Source: an uncultured bacterium | GTDB lineage: Bacteria > Patescibacteriota > Patescibacteriia > 2-12-FULL-60-25 | NCBI GenBank assembly: GCA_937949995.1 | Contig: CALFEO010000001.1 | Span: 1-64,000, forward strand | Reading direction: 5' to 3' | DNA: 64,000 bases | In this document: one piece after another, positions 16,137 to 24,667 of the stretch | How positions within the stretch are numbered: position 1 is the stretch's first letter | How the letters are laid out: each line of letters opens with the position of its first letter | Notes under the pieces: generated by a model | Databases searched by the model: none | What the model was told of the DNA's origin: nothing | The model's input: only the letters and a program-made list of their open reading frames with translations | Position numbers and translations under genes: made by a program

Positions 16137-17405
16137 CTAGAATTGACCAAGGATGCCGATTCCGGCACCCAAGGACACTCCTGACTCACCGCGCATGGGC
16201 GGAGAGGGGTGCTGTTCGGTGGGGGTCCGGTGGAAGATCGATGTTCCGTGTACGATATGTGCTTCCGGCACAATGCACACGGACTTTTGGTTCGATTCAT
16301 CCACTTGAGGACAGAAGGAAAAAGCAACCCTTCCGCCCACGCCACGAGCCAGACCGATATCCCCATTCGGATCATACAGGTTCTTTCCAAGTGCACTCAC
16401 ATGCAACTGGAACTTCGACTGTTGATCCAGATCGAACACCGGCCCAACGTAAAGCTGGTAGTCCAGCGCTGCCCCGGAACTGCCATCTTCATCAACCGAA
16501 GAAGCACTTCCGAACGACGCTTGTCCTCCGAACTCCAACCGAAGCGGAAGCTCTGCCGTCAGCCTTGGGCTTTGAAACGAAGCCTCCAGACTCGGACCGT
16601 AAAATGAACGGCCCTCGTAAGATGAGACCACGAATCCTCCACCGACACGCCACCGGAACTGATTGGCGGCATTCCTTTGGAGTTCGGCGACAGCATCGCA
16701 CAAATCCCTCACGCCCTTGGGCGCATAGGGATCCTCGCACATGCTGCCCAGGATCTGCTGATGGCGGTCGACCCTGCCCTCAAGTTGCCTCAACTGCTCC
16801 CGAAGCTCTTCGATACCTTTGGCGTTGAGATCAATCTTGAGCTCGTGGCCATTCACCAGGGCGATAACCCCAGTGATCTTGCCATCCGCGTTTTCCACTG
16901 CAGTGCTGGTCTCAGCTGCCAGCTTCATCAACCGATTCAAGCCCTCGGCGATCACTTCCGCATTGGGCTCGATATTCGTCGGAAGGCAGACACCGAACCA
17001 TTTGTAGTATTCGGTCTTTGTTCCATCTTCCGACTTCGTGACGTTTGTTACGCGCCACGTCTTGGAGAGTTCGTAACCCTCCGGACAGACGCACGCGCCT
17101 TGCTCGATGTGCGCGGTGTTCTCCGTAACACGGACGGTATACTTCCCGTCCTCGAACGTAATGCGTTGATCGCCCGGGACTTCGCATTTCTCCCAAGTGT
17201 GAACGCGCTTCGTCTGCGCACGTGCTTTTGCCGCGCATTCAGCCACATTCTCGCACGTGAGGATCTTATCTTTCTCCTCGTGCGACTGCTTGTCCTCGGC
17301 AGCGCCTTCCGCGCTCTCTCCTCCTTCGGGATCGGCGAAAGCCGCTCCGGGGAGCAAGAACAAAAAAGAAAAAGCACACACAAAACTCCAAAACATCTTC
17401 TTCAT
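16137..17405 (-). CDS. exported coiled-coil protein with beta-barrel-like C-terminus, unknown function
   Basis: A 422-residue secreted protein. The signal peptide MKKMFWSFVCAFSFLFLLPG... ends at AFA-DP. An acidic stretch is followed by a Cys-containing domain (CENVAECAAKA, CVCPEGYELSKTW, WFGVCLP). A coiled coil spans about 190-260 (AKGIEELREQLRQLEGRVDRHQQ). The last 150 residues are strand-rich (RWRVGGGFVVSSYEGRSFYGP, VSLGAGIGILGQF) and end in Phe, as porin-like barrels often do. It parallels the gene at 12432-13727 in order of parts, although sequence identity is low by eye. The start ATG at 17405 has AAAGGAGATAGAG upstream; the longer reading adds 26 unlikely residues. It is GC-rich. The function is unknown. 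Confidence 0.78.
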   Translation of the reverse strand: MKKMFWSFVCAFSFLFLLPGAAFADPEGGESAEGAAEDKQSHEEKDKILTCENVAECAAKARAQTKRVHTWEKCEVPGDQRITFEDGKYTVRVTENTAHIEQGACVCPEGYELSKTWRVTNVTKSEDGTKTEYYKWFGVCLPTNIEPNAEVIAEGLNRLMKLAAETSTAVENADGKITGVIALVNGHELKIDLNAKGIEELREQLRQLEGRVDRHQQILGSMCEDPYAPKGVRDLCDAVAELQRNAANQFRWRVGGGFVVSSYEGRSFYGPSLEASFQSPRLTAELPLRLEFGGQASFGSASSVDEDGSSGAALDYQLYVGPVFDLDQQSKFQLHVSALGKNLYDPNGDIGLARGVGGRVAFSFCPQVDESNQKSVCIVPEAHIVHGTSIFHRTPTEQHPSPPMRGESGVSLGAGIGILGQF

Positions 17406-17664
17406 CTCTATCTCCTTTTGCCCCGCCTGTGGGGCGCTTGTTGTAGCGCCCCCCGTGGGGGCAATGGTTGAACTCCTACCCACCTCCCTCTTAAGACAAG
17501 AGGGAGGATGTCAATTCCAGTTTCAATGTAAGGTTCGCGTCATACACGCATTATTGCGGTGTGACGTTTAAGTCGTCCCATGGCGGATGAGGTGAGGAGG
17601 AAAACATCCCACCCGCGCATGAAACGGCTTAAAAACCACACTTCGGCAAAGTTACGAATAAAGT

Positions 17665-17693
17665 ACATTAGCATAATTTACCCAAAATGTCAA
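17665..17693 (-). promoter_or_regulatory. sigma70-type promoter of the 16137 gene
   Basis: TTGACA (17693-17688), a 17-base spacer, then TAATGT (17670-17665). It lies about 260 bases before the start codon, implying a long 5' leader (17405-17658) that contains short GC hairpins such as gccccgcctgtggggc. Confidence 0.65.
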
Positions 17694-17799
17694 TAGTAAA
17701 ACTGCCATTTTAACAGACTATCTCTTCCGTATATCCAAGTCAGATTAACCTGTTATTCCTCTAACAAATCCCAATACAAAAAAATCGCTTAATTAAGCG

Positions 17800-18205
17800 G
17801 AAAATATATACGTTAAAACGTTCATAACCCCGTCATTCGACGGGGCGGGCTGTTCGTAACCCCGAAGAATTCGCTGTGCTCATTTTCGGGGCGGGCTGTT
17901 CGTAACGAGTTTAGATGTAAAATGCCAAAAAACTTCGTAGGGGCAAACCTCGTGTTTGCCCGCGCTTAAACGAAGCAATATACGCCATAGTTGGTTATTA
18001 TAGCGGGGATAAACACGAGGTTTATCCCTACGAAGACCGGTTCGTCATTCCCTCGTCCTTCATCGTCATTCCCTCGTCCTTCATCGTCATTCCCTCGAAG
18101 GAGGGAATCCACATAGCAGGTAATAACAGTGGAGATTTCTCACATCCGTTCGAAATGACAAATTATAGTTTGTTTGGCTGGTAGCTAGTGGCTGGTGGCT
18201 AGAAG
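17800..18205. repeat. intergenic repeat block (TTCGGGG, family B, ATTCCC families)
   Basis: 17810-17910: two 'cgttcataaccccg...cggggcgggctgttcgtaac' units. 17936-18032: a family B element with arms GTAGGGGCAAACCTCG and CGAGGTTTATCCCTAC. 18041-18120: 'gtcattccctcgtccttcatc' tandem ending in ATTCCCTCGAAGGAGGGAAT. 18176-18205: GGCTGGTAGCTAGTGGC units. No gene is seen. Confidence 0.8.
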
Positions 18206-18817
18206 CTAACGTATCTGCCTTATCCTCCCCAGCACCCACGCCGAACCTATAAGCAACCCAAGAAGCGTGCCAAAACCTATATTGGTGGCAAAATCAGGTT
18301 TAGCAAAATATCGGCTCGGTAATGGATCATCGATTATTTGAACGCGTACCGAATATCCAAAAAAATTAGGAGCCTGTTCGGCCAGTTGACGAGAAACAGC
18401 GACGGCGATTGCCGCGGCTTGCGCCCTTTCCGGATGATAAGCCGTAACATACATCACACCCGTACCCGGCGTTACTCCAACTTGCACCGTTTGCGCCCAC
18501 TCGCGCCTTTTTTCGATTTCATCATTTAAAGTAAAATAATTGGCATCAACTCCGCCCTCATTTATAACTCCATTAAAAAAACTGGAAGAAAAAACCAATT
18601 CCGCCAAATTTTGCCCGATTCTTTCTGTTGATTTTATGGCCGTGTACGGATCCACACCCGTAACATTTGTTTGTGTGATCAATAATCTGACTTGTGAAGA
18701 ATATTTTTTAGTCTGTATCAAAGAAAAAACCAAAGCCAAAACAAAACCCAGCGCCGTCAATAAAACTATGAGGCGCCATCCGCGAATGTACAGATTAAAT
18801 AAATTGATAGAGGGCAT
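18206..18817 (-). CDS. Wzz/chain-length-determinant-like membrane protein
   Basis: A 203-residue two-TM protein. TM1 is GWRLIVLLTALGFVLALVFSLI (12-33). A periplasmic-type region starts KKYSSQVRLLITQ, the classic strand after TM1 of polysaccharide co-polymerases. TM2 is FGTLLGLLIGSAWVLG, preceded by a Pro-containing PLPSRYFAKP segment. No tyrosine-kinase domain is attached. It likely regulates export or chain length of a surface polysaccharide. The start MPSINLF at 18817 is chosen because the longer reading translates a family B repeat and overlaps the next gene. Confidence 0.8.
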   Translation of the reverse strand: MPSINLFNLYIRGWRLIVLLTALGFVLALVFSLIQTKKYSSQVRLLITQTNVTGVDPYTAIKSTERIGQNLAELVFSSSFFNGVINEGGVDANYFTLNDEIEKRREWAQTVQVGVTPGTGVMYVTAYHPERAQAAAIAVAVSRQLAEQAPNFFGYSVRVQIIDDPLPSRYFAKPDFATNIGFGTLLGLLIGSAWVLGRIRQIR

Positions 18818-18844
18818 GGGACTAAGTAACAGTCGTAACGTCGT

Positions 18845-18955
18845 AACGAAGTCGTTCTTTTGCGTAGGGATAATCCTTGTGATTATCCGTGCTAAGACAA
18901 CAAAGTTTGTTATTACAGTACGGATAAACACGAGGTTTATCCCTACAAAGTTTTT
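18845..18955. repeat. family B element (GTAGGGATAAACC inverted repeat)
   Basis: Arms GTAGGGATAATCCTTG (about 18864) and CGAGGTTTATCCCTAC (about 18932) enclose 'gattatccgtgctaag...acagtacggataa'. It lies between the Wzz-like and PDZ genes. Confidence 0.8.
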
Positions 18956-18978
18956 TGTTGGATCCGGTAGCTGGAGTT

Positions 18979-20175
18979 TTAAAGAGTTTTGCTTGTAGTT
19001 TGTTTGCCGAGGGTTGCCGGGATGTCGAGCTCTTCGCCGTTGCGCCAAACTCTAAGTGTAACATTGGCGCCCGGTACAAATTGCAAAATAATATCCCCAA
19101 GATCCAAACTCTCATCTATTATATCACGATCCACTTGCAAAATCACGTCGCCCGCTTTCAAACCCGCAACAGCCCCAGCTCCTCCGGGAACAATCGCCGG
19201 TAAATTCGCGTCCGTGGAAGACAACCAAACACCTTTTTCCGGCAACTTGAGATTGGCATCAAGAGAACGTACCAACGATACGTTAACACCTCTGACTCCC
19301 AAAGAAGCATGTTCGATTTTTTGATTGGCCATCAAACTCTGCAACGATCCTGAAACAATGGCTCCCGAAATCACTTTTAATCTATCGCCCTCTCCCGATT
19401 CAATTAAACCCACCAATGCACCGCTGGCATCCCAAACCGGAGCACCGGCTTCGAATCTCTCTATTTGCCCGATGGCTGTTATTCTGCGGGCAACCTCATC
19501 AGACGATACCGCTTCTCCGGAAACAACAGCCCTGGTTGATGCTATGACGGATGGGATAAATTGCATGGGCCCAACTTCAAGCCATACTCCGACTCCGGAT
19601 CTTCCGGACAAAGGCTTGGCAAACGAAGCCACGGAAACATTTGAGGAATTTATTTTTAAAAATACTACATCGGTAGCCGAATCCAAAATCACTTGTTCGA
19701 CTTTATTCATTTTTGCCTCATGCCAAATATATAAATTTGAATTCAAAACGGGCTTTACCGCCTCATGCGCCGTCACAAACCAACCATCCGAAGTCATGGC
19801 CACCGCTCCGGCCGCCGCATCATCCTCGGTCAAAGTTAAAACCGTGGATTTTGGTTTTTGCGCGTAAATAACACCCACTGTTGATTGACGATCCAATAAA
19901 GACTTGGGCGCCAGTCTGGGCGAGCCGTCGAGCATGGTCAACGGAACCAACTTTATGGTGGTTGAAGCAGTCTCTTGATCATCGGCGATACCCGATCCCG
20001 TACCGGACGCCATACCATTGGCATATTCGGTCAGTTCCTTATAATCCGTCAAAATCTTATTGGCCGATTTATCCGCAGCCACCCATCCCGAAAACCCGCC
20101 GGCGAAAATCGATAAAAAAACTTGCCCCGTTATTATCAAGGCAATTATCAAACTTTTTCTTACATTGGCTTTCAT
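18979..20175 (-). CDS. HtrA-like protein with degenerate protease triad and PDZ domain
   Basis: A 398-residue protein anchored by an N-terminal TM (LIIALIITGQVFLSIFAGGF, 9-28). A trypsin-fold domain spans about 95-285 and a C-terminal PDZ about 290-390 (SLGVRGVNVSLV, GLKAGDVILQVDRDII). Aligned to DegP/HtrA, the Asp is kept (Asp169 in SATDVVFLKI). The catalytic His position holds Glu138 (GWFVTAHEAV, with a His one place earlier), and the GNSGGP loop reads FEAGAPVWD, placing Ala243 where Ser should be. It is probably a proteolytically inactive chaperone or scaffold in the cell envelope. Its start is ATG at 20175. It sits in a run of minus-strand envelope genes. Confidence 0.85.
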   Translation of the reverse strand: MKANVRKSLIIALIITGQVFLSIFAGGFSGWVAADKSANKILTDYKELTEYANGMASGTGSGIADDQETASTTIKLVPLTMLDGSPRLAPKSLLDRQSTVGVIYAQKPKSTVLTLTEDDAAAGAVAMTSDGWFVTAHEAVKPVLNSNLYIWHEAKMNKVEQVILDSATDVVFLKINSSNVSVASFAKPLSGRSGVGVWLEVGPMQFIPSVIASTRAVVSGEAVSSDEVARRITAIGQIERFEAGAPVWDASGALVGLIESGEGDRLKVISGAIVSGSLQSLMANQKIEHASLGVRGVNVSLVRSLDANLKLPEKGVWLSSTDANLPAIVPGGAGAVAGLKAGDVILQVDRDIIDESLDLGDIILQFVPGANVTLRVWRNGEELDIPATLGKQTTSKTL

Positions 20176-20232
20176 ATTTTATACGCAAACAATATAACAA
20201 CTTCACGGTCATTATTCAAGCCGCGTGCAAAA

Positions 20233-20994
20233 TTACAACCATCTTGATGTTGTTAATATTGCGCCCAGCAAAACAATCGCCGTAACACCCTCCAGCCAAG
20301 CTTGCTTTTTTACAGGTAACGGATGGTATAAATATCGTCTCAAACGCAACATGAAACTGAATAAAAGCATGGCTATTGCGCCCTGCGCAAACATGGATAA
20401 AGGCAACATGGCTCCCAATAATCCCAAATGCAATCCCGTAACAAAGCCTATCAGCATCCATCTTTGATTCTGTTCTTTGGTTGCCTCCGGATGTCCGGTT
20501 GTACGAAACAATATCAATCCCAATACGGCCATTATTACAACGTGAATCCAAAAAGGAGTATGCACGAATGTCATCAAACCGGCCGAAGTCGCCGCTATGT
20601 AATAAATAATAAAAGGCACGTAAGCGATATTAACTCTGGACAGCCCATGCACGGGATATCTGGGCGGAGCAAAAGCCAATAAAAATAAAAGTTCCAACGA
20701 AAGATAAGTTCCAACTCCCGCCAAAACCATAATCGCGGTTACTTGCAAACTCCCTTCGGCCAGCAATAAAGCGAAAACCAAAGCCAAAATAAAAATCAAA
20801 GTCGGAAGCATTTTTTCCAGCAAATCTTTATAGCCGACTCTTCCGCGCGCCATCCAAAAAGATGCCAGCGGCAACAACACCGCTCCCATCAAGGCTATCC
20901 AAGGATATTGAAACGGATAACGAATCTGCAGCCAAAAACCAAAAACAATCGCTGTCGAGCAAATAAAAGGCAGTAAACGATAAAAAAACATCAT
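20233..20994 (-). CDS. polytopic membrane protein, unknown function
   Basis: A 253-residue protein with about eight hydrophobic segments (for example LLPFICSTAIVFGFWLQI, IFILALVFALLLAEG, VTAIMVLAGVGTYLSLELLFLLAFA, VIMAVLGLILF, LTTSRWL at the end). No enzymatic motif is recognised. Its ATG overlaps the stop of the upstream gene by an ATGA arrangement (20991-20994), so the pair is translationally coupled and probably acts together. Confidence 0.75.
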   Translation of the reverse strand: MMFFYRLLPFICSTAIVFGFWLQIRYPFQYPWIALMGAVLLPLASFWMARGRVGYKDLLEKMLPTLIFILALVFALLLAEGSLQVTAIMVLAGVGTYLSLELLFLLAFAPPRYPVHGLSRVNIAYVPFIIYYIAATSAGLMTFVHTPFWIHVVIMAVLGLILFRTTGHPEATKEQNQRWMLIGFVTGLHLGLLGAMLPLSMFAQGAIAMLLFSFMLRLRRYLYHPLPVKKQAWLEGVTAIVLLGAILTTSRWL

Positions 20995-21887
20995 GGCTGA
21001 AGCGGGCCGATTAATAATCTGATACTGGTGTCGGATACTATGGCATCCTGAATTCCGTATCCGTTGGATAAAACTATTTTCCATGTCCCCATATCTCTTT
21101 CAAAAAAATAGCCGATCATTTGCATGGATAAATTACCGGGCATGGGCAAATCCCCTATCTTTGCGTCCTTGATTTCCAAAACCACAGTTCCGTCATTATG
21201 CAGTACGGGAATCATTTTTGCCAATATTTGCGCTTGAAAAATCTCTTTCCAGGTAATATAAAAATACATTTCAATCTCATCCGGTAAAAAAACCACTTGC
21301 GCTATTTCGGCTTTATACTCCGGACTGCGCAAACCCTGATGCACAACTCCTTGCAATAAAGCTGTAAAATCATTTTCACTTATATCCAATTCGATCGGTA
21401 TTTGACCGTCTAAACTTTTCTCTTGCAATTTATTGGTTAAATTATTTCTAAATTGATCCCAATCCTGCGGTTGCGCGATTACCATCCTGGTCGGTTCCGG
21501 CGCATCATACGCATTGGCGAAAATCGGCAAAGCCAATAATCCGGATTTTAATAAGAAAAACAAAATAATCAAAAGAAACACTAAAAATGTGGCCAGTGCC
21601 AAAATTCCGCTGCTAAAAACATCTCCCCAAATAATTCTCGCCGGCTTTATCACCTTTTCCGGCACGGGCTTAACCTCCGGCACAAGCAAAGGAGCCGCAT
21701 TCTGTTGCCGGGTCGGTTGCTTGGCATCCGAACCTCCGGCTATCGATCCGGCTGTTACCGGAGGAGGCGTACCCTGCGGTAAAGGCGGTATTGGCGCAAT
21801 CTTCGCCGTCGGAACTTTATTCACCGTCGGAACACTCGGCGCCGACTCTGAATTTTTCACTTCAATTTTTTCTTCTTCATTTGACAT
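20991..21887 (-). CDS. membrane-anchored protein with Pro-rich N-terminus, unknown function
   Basis: A 298-residue protein. Residues 1-75 are charged and Pro-rich (PPLPQGTPPPVTAG). One TM lies at about 94-118 (ILALATFLVFLLIILFFLLKSG). The rest is an extracytoplasmic domain of about 170 residues with alternating strands (VVFLPDEIEMYFYITWKEIF, ILSNGYGIQDAIVSD). No family is recognised. It is co-translated with the polytopic protein at 20233. Confidence 0.72.
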   Translation of the reverse strand: MSNEEEKIEVKNSESAPSVPTVNKVPTAKIAPIPPLPQGTPPPVTAGSIAGGSDAKQPTRQQNAAPLLVPEVKPVPEKVIKPARIIWGDVFSSGILALATFLVFLLIILFFLLKSGLLALPIFANAYDAPEPTRMVIAQPQDWDQFRNNLTNKLQEKSLDGQIPIELDISENDFTALLQGVVHQGLRSPEYKAEIAQVVFLPDEIEMYFYITWKEIFQAQILAKMIPVLHNDGTVVLEIKDAKIGDLPMPGNLSMQMIGYFFERDMGTWKIVLSNGYGIQDAIVSDTSIRLLIGPLQP

Positions 21888-21929
21888 AATTTGCTTTATT
21901 CATACAAACACCTTCTGACTATCTGCATT

Positions 21930-22221
21930 CGACGTCAAACGTCGAATGTCAAACGTTAAACGAAACCAACCCCTCTACCAACTTTCGACGACCTGCACCA
22001 CAGAAACCAAGTGAATTGCGAGGTTCGACATTTAACGCTCCTTTGCTGACCCACTTCGCTGACCCACTTCGCTGAAGCTACGAGGGTCACGAAGCTTCGA
22101 GGGTCACGAAGCTACGAGGGTCACGAAGCTTCGGAGCGCTGACGTTCGACGTTTGACGTTCATTGTTCGTAGTTCGTAGTTCGTGGTTCGCAGTTCGACA
22201 TTAGACGTTCGACGTTCGACG
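21930..22221. repeat. GACGTTC heptamer arrays (family C) with GGGTCACGAAGC units
   Basis: The 330-base gap begins and ends with GACGTT(C/T/A) arrays in both orientations (21930-21960, 22140-22230). The middle (22045-22140) is a set of inverted 'gacccacttcgctgaagctacgagggtcacgaagctt' units. No gene is seen. Confidence 0.85.
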
Positions 22222-23244
22222 TTAGACGTTAACTTCCCTATACGCCCTGGCTTCTTTTATAACAACCATTAAAGCTGTGGCAAAGGGGATAGCCAATAAA
22301 GCTCCCGCAATGCCAAACAAACGTGCGCCCACCAACATGGAAATGATGCTGATTAAAGGATTTAAACCAACGGCTTTTTGCATGATTTTGGGAACGATGA
22401 TGTGATTCTCGGCTTGCTGAATCACAATCAATGCCCCCAAAACCAAAAACCCCTGCAAAGGAGACTGCGTAAAAGCTACAAAAATAATCGGCACACTGCT
22501 CAAAATCGGACCCAGATACGGTATAAATTCCAACAATCCCGCAAAAATCGCAAAAACCAATGCCCCTTCAACTCTAAACAAACTCAAAACAATAAAAACC
22601 ATGACCCCGATAAGTAAACTCAACACCGCCTGCCCCGCAAACCAACGGCTCATTTGTTGCTGTAATTCATCAACCAAATGCAAAGCGAATTTTTGATGTT
22701 TTTTCGGAACCCAATCATTAACCAAAGTCAAAGCTTTTTTATCTTGAGCCACCAAATAATAAGTTATAACCAAAACTATGACCAAAGCGGCTATGCTTCC
22801 AAAAATTCCGGTCAAAGTCTTCATCAAACCGGTCACCGTTTCCGCAACTTGCGCCTGTATCGAAGCAAGGCCGTTATCGGGCAGTAAATCGTATTCTGCG
22901 GTAATATCTTTAATCCCCGTCATGGCATCCTGCACGGATTCCCATCTGGCACCGAATATGGGCCCCAATTTTAACGCCTGATCAATCAAAGTCGGCACCA
23001 TAAGCATAATGGTTAACACCAACAATCCGATTCCAACAATATAAGCAAAAATAACGGTCAAACCTCTTGGAATATGATATTCATGAGCCCAATCCGCCAA
23101 AGGCTGAATCAAAGATGCCAAAAATAATGCCGCCGCAATAATAAAAATAACCTGCCAAGCATGCCACAATAAAAACACCCCGGCCAAAACAGCCAGTATT
23201 TTTAACAAAGTACCCACCGTAACATTTATCTGGATTTGTTGCAT
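22222..23244 (-). CDS. AI-2E family transporter (PerM-like)
   Basis: A 340-residue polytopic membrane protein with seven to eight TM helices. Family marks include the first pair (LLKILAVLAGVFLLWHAWQVIFIIAAALFLASLIQPLADW), the central soluble segment with LVDELQQQMSRWFAGQ, the GLLEFIPYLGPILSSVP segment, and a C-terminal NPLISIISMLVGARLFGIAGALLAIP. Members export small molecules or act as Na+/H+ antiporters; the substrate is unknown here. The start MQQIQINV at 23244 is preferred over the longer reading. It is transcribed divergently from smpB. Confidence 0.9.
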   Translation of the reverse strand: MQQIQINVTVGTLLKILAVLAGVFLLWHAWQVIFIIAAALFLASLIQPLADWAHEYHIPRGLTVIFAYIVGIGLLVLTIMLMVPTLIDQALKLGPIFGARWESVQDAMTGIKDITAEYDLLPDNGLASIQAQVAETVTGLMKTLTGIFGSIAALVIVLVITYYLVAQDKKALTLVNDWVPKKHQKFALHLVDELQQQMSRWFAGQAVLSLLIGVMVFIVLSLFRVEGALVFAIFAGLLEFIPYLGPILSSVPIIFVAFTQSPLQGFLVLGALIVIQQAENHIIVPKIMQKAVGLNPLISIISMLVGARLFGIAGALLAIPFATALMVVIKEARAYREVNV

Positions 23245-23319
23245 ACAAATGTTAACCACCTTAATGCCATCATTATAACACAACGATCAGCCAACATGAA
23301 CGGCTTAATGAGGTCTATC

Positions 23320-23540
23320 AAGTTAATAACGTTCATAAAGTTTATAACGAGTTTAGCAGTTACGGCGGATCCTCCCAACCTCCTTACTAAGGAGGTGCTC
23401 CGTGTAAGCTATTCCAGTTCCCAGATCCTAGTTCCTAGTTCCAAATTCGTAGTTCGTGGTTCGTGATTAGACGTTCGCAGTTCGTAGTTCGTGGTTCGAC
23501 ATTCGACATTCGACGTTCGCCGTTCGACGTTAACTGTTTG
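23320..23540. repeat. family C and CCCAGTTCCTAGTTCC repeats before smpB
   Basis: Contains 'ataacgttcataaagtttataacgagttt', then 'ttccagttcccagatcctagttcctagttcc' and a GACGTTC / TTCGTAGTTCGTGGTTCG heptamer-like array up to 23530. No gene is seen in 23245-23573. Confidence 0.75.
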
Positions 23541-23573
23541 AGATTCATCGGTTTTTAGTTTATAGTACGTCTC

Positions 23574-24026
23574 ATGCCCGTTTTAGCCGTAAATCGTAAA
23601 GCAAAGTTTGAATATGAATGCCTCGATACTTACGAGGCGGGCTTGGAATTGACCGGCCAAGAAGTCAAATCCATTCGCGATGGAGGAGCTAAAATCGACA
23701 CCGGTCATATTATAGTTCGCAAAAACGAATTATGGCTTATTGGAGCCAATATTGCACCATACAAAAGAGCTTCCACTCTCAAAGATTATGATCCGCAAAG
23801 ATCCCGCCGGCTGTTATTGCATAATAAACAAATTAAACAATTAATGGGTAAATTAAGCGAAAAAGGCTTGACAGCCATACCCGTTTCCCTATATACTCGC
23901 GGTAATCGCATCAAGCTCGAACTATGGCTGGCGCGAGGCAAGAAGGCCTTTGAAAAACGACAGCAAATAAAAGAACGCGACATAAACCGCGAAACCAAGC
24001 GGATTCTCCGCGATCACGATTATTAA
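23574..24026 (+). CDS. smpB: SsrA-binding protein
   Basis: A 150-residue SmpB, the tmRNA partner in rescue of stalled ribosomes. Signatures: ALVNRKA-like LAVNRKAKFEYECLDTYEAGLELTGQEVKSIRDGG, HIIVRKNELWLIGANIAPY, YDPQRSRRLLLHNKQI, and LYTRGNRIKLELWLARGKKAFEKRQQIKERD with the basic C-terminal tail that enters the decoding centre. The tmRNA gene follows 138 bases downstream. Confidence 0.97.
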   Translation: MPVLAVNRKAKFEYECLDTYEAGLELTGQEVKSIRDGGAKIDTGHIIVRKNELWLIGANIAPYKRASTLKDYDPQRSRRLLLHNKQIKQLMGKLSEKGLTAIPVSLYTRGNRIKLELWLARGKKAFEKRQQIKERDINRETKRILRDHDY

Positions 24027-24029
24027 CGT

Positions 24030-24160
24030 CAAACCAAGATAAAAGTTCGTCAAGACTAAAGTTTATCTCACCAAGTAACAAGTTCATCAAGTTCAAAGTT
24101 CATCAAGAGTAACTTTAGCATCTCTTGATTAACTTGTTACTTTAAACTTGATGAACTTAT
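24030..24160. repeat. family A repeat between smpB and tmRNA
   Basis: AAGTTCATCAAG units and their inverses (24045-24157) form nested hairpins. The repeat ends five bases before the mature tmRNA 5' end. Confidence 0.8.
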
Positions 24161-24164
24161 TTTC

Positions 24165-24555
24165 GGGGATGCCGAGCTTCGACGGTGCGTTTCAACTTAT
24201 TTTGCAGGCCGAGCCGATGCAACTCGTTAAACTGCGTCAAAAACGATAATTGCCAACATCGTAGAAAAGGCTAAAGCCGCCATCGCCAACGCGATGCGCG
24301 CGCCGCAAGCTGTACCGGTTCTCGCTTAAGACAACCGGCGATCCCTATATTGAGCCCGTCATTATAGTGCGTATCGTCATATCACGGGCTAAGGTTTACG
24401 CAGCGGTGCAAACGTAAACACAAAAAGGCATGCACCAACAGCCATCGCAACTCGCTTGCTCCAAGCGATTGCTGTATATTTGAGCAAGCCAAGCCTGTGA
24501 CGATGAATAAGCGGTTCGTATCCGGACAGGGGTGCAACTCCCCTCATCTCCACCA
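24165..24555 (+). ncRNA. ssrA: transfer-messenger RNA
   Basis: A 391-base tmRNA. The 5' end GGGGATG pairs with 3' CATCTCC, followed by A and encoded CCA (24553-24555). The tRNA-like domain has GTTCGTATCC-like and GGGTGCAACTCCCC T-arm sequence, and GAGCTTCGACGG follows the 5' end. The tag reading frame starts at GCC 24252 (ANIVEK...) and ends ...VPVLA with TAA at 24327-24329, giving 25 residues, longer than the usual 8-15 and ending in LA rather than LAA. Pseudoknot-like stems occupy 24330-24500. It works with SmpB just upstream. Confidence 0.94.
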
Positions 24556-24562
24556 ACATAAT

Positions 24563-24660
24563 AAGATTAAAGTTTATCAAGTTTAAAGTTTATCAAGAGA
24601 AGCTTAAATTGCTCTTGATGAACTAACGAAAAACTTGTAACTTTAATCTTGTAACTCAAA
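24563..24660. repeat. family A repeat between tmRNA and infC
   Basis: The units 'aaagtttatcaagtttaaagtttatcaagagaagcttaaattgctcttgatgaac' form a hairpin directly after tmRNA. It could serve as a processing or termination signal. Confidence 0.7.
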
Positions 24661-24667
24661 GTATTAA

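Noticed and set aside
16677..17471. Plus-strand 264-residue frame opposite the 16137 gene
   Set aside because: Same reason: shadow of a GC-rich gene, no RBS, no domain.
18818..19048. N-terminal extension of the Wzz-like protein (77 residues)
   Set aside because: It translates a family B repeat and overlaps the PDZ gene; the ATG at 18817 precedes the true TM1.
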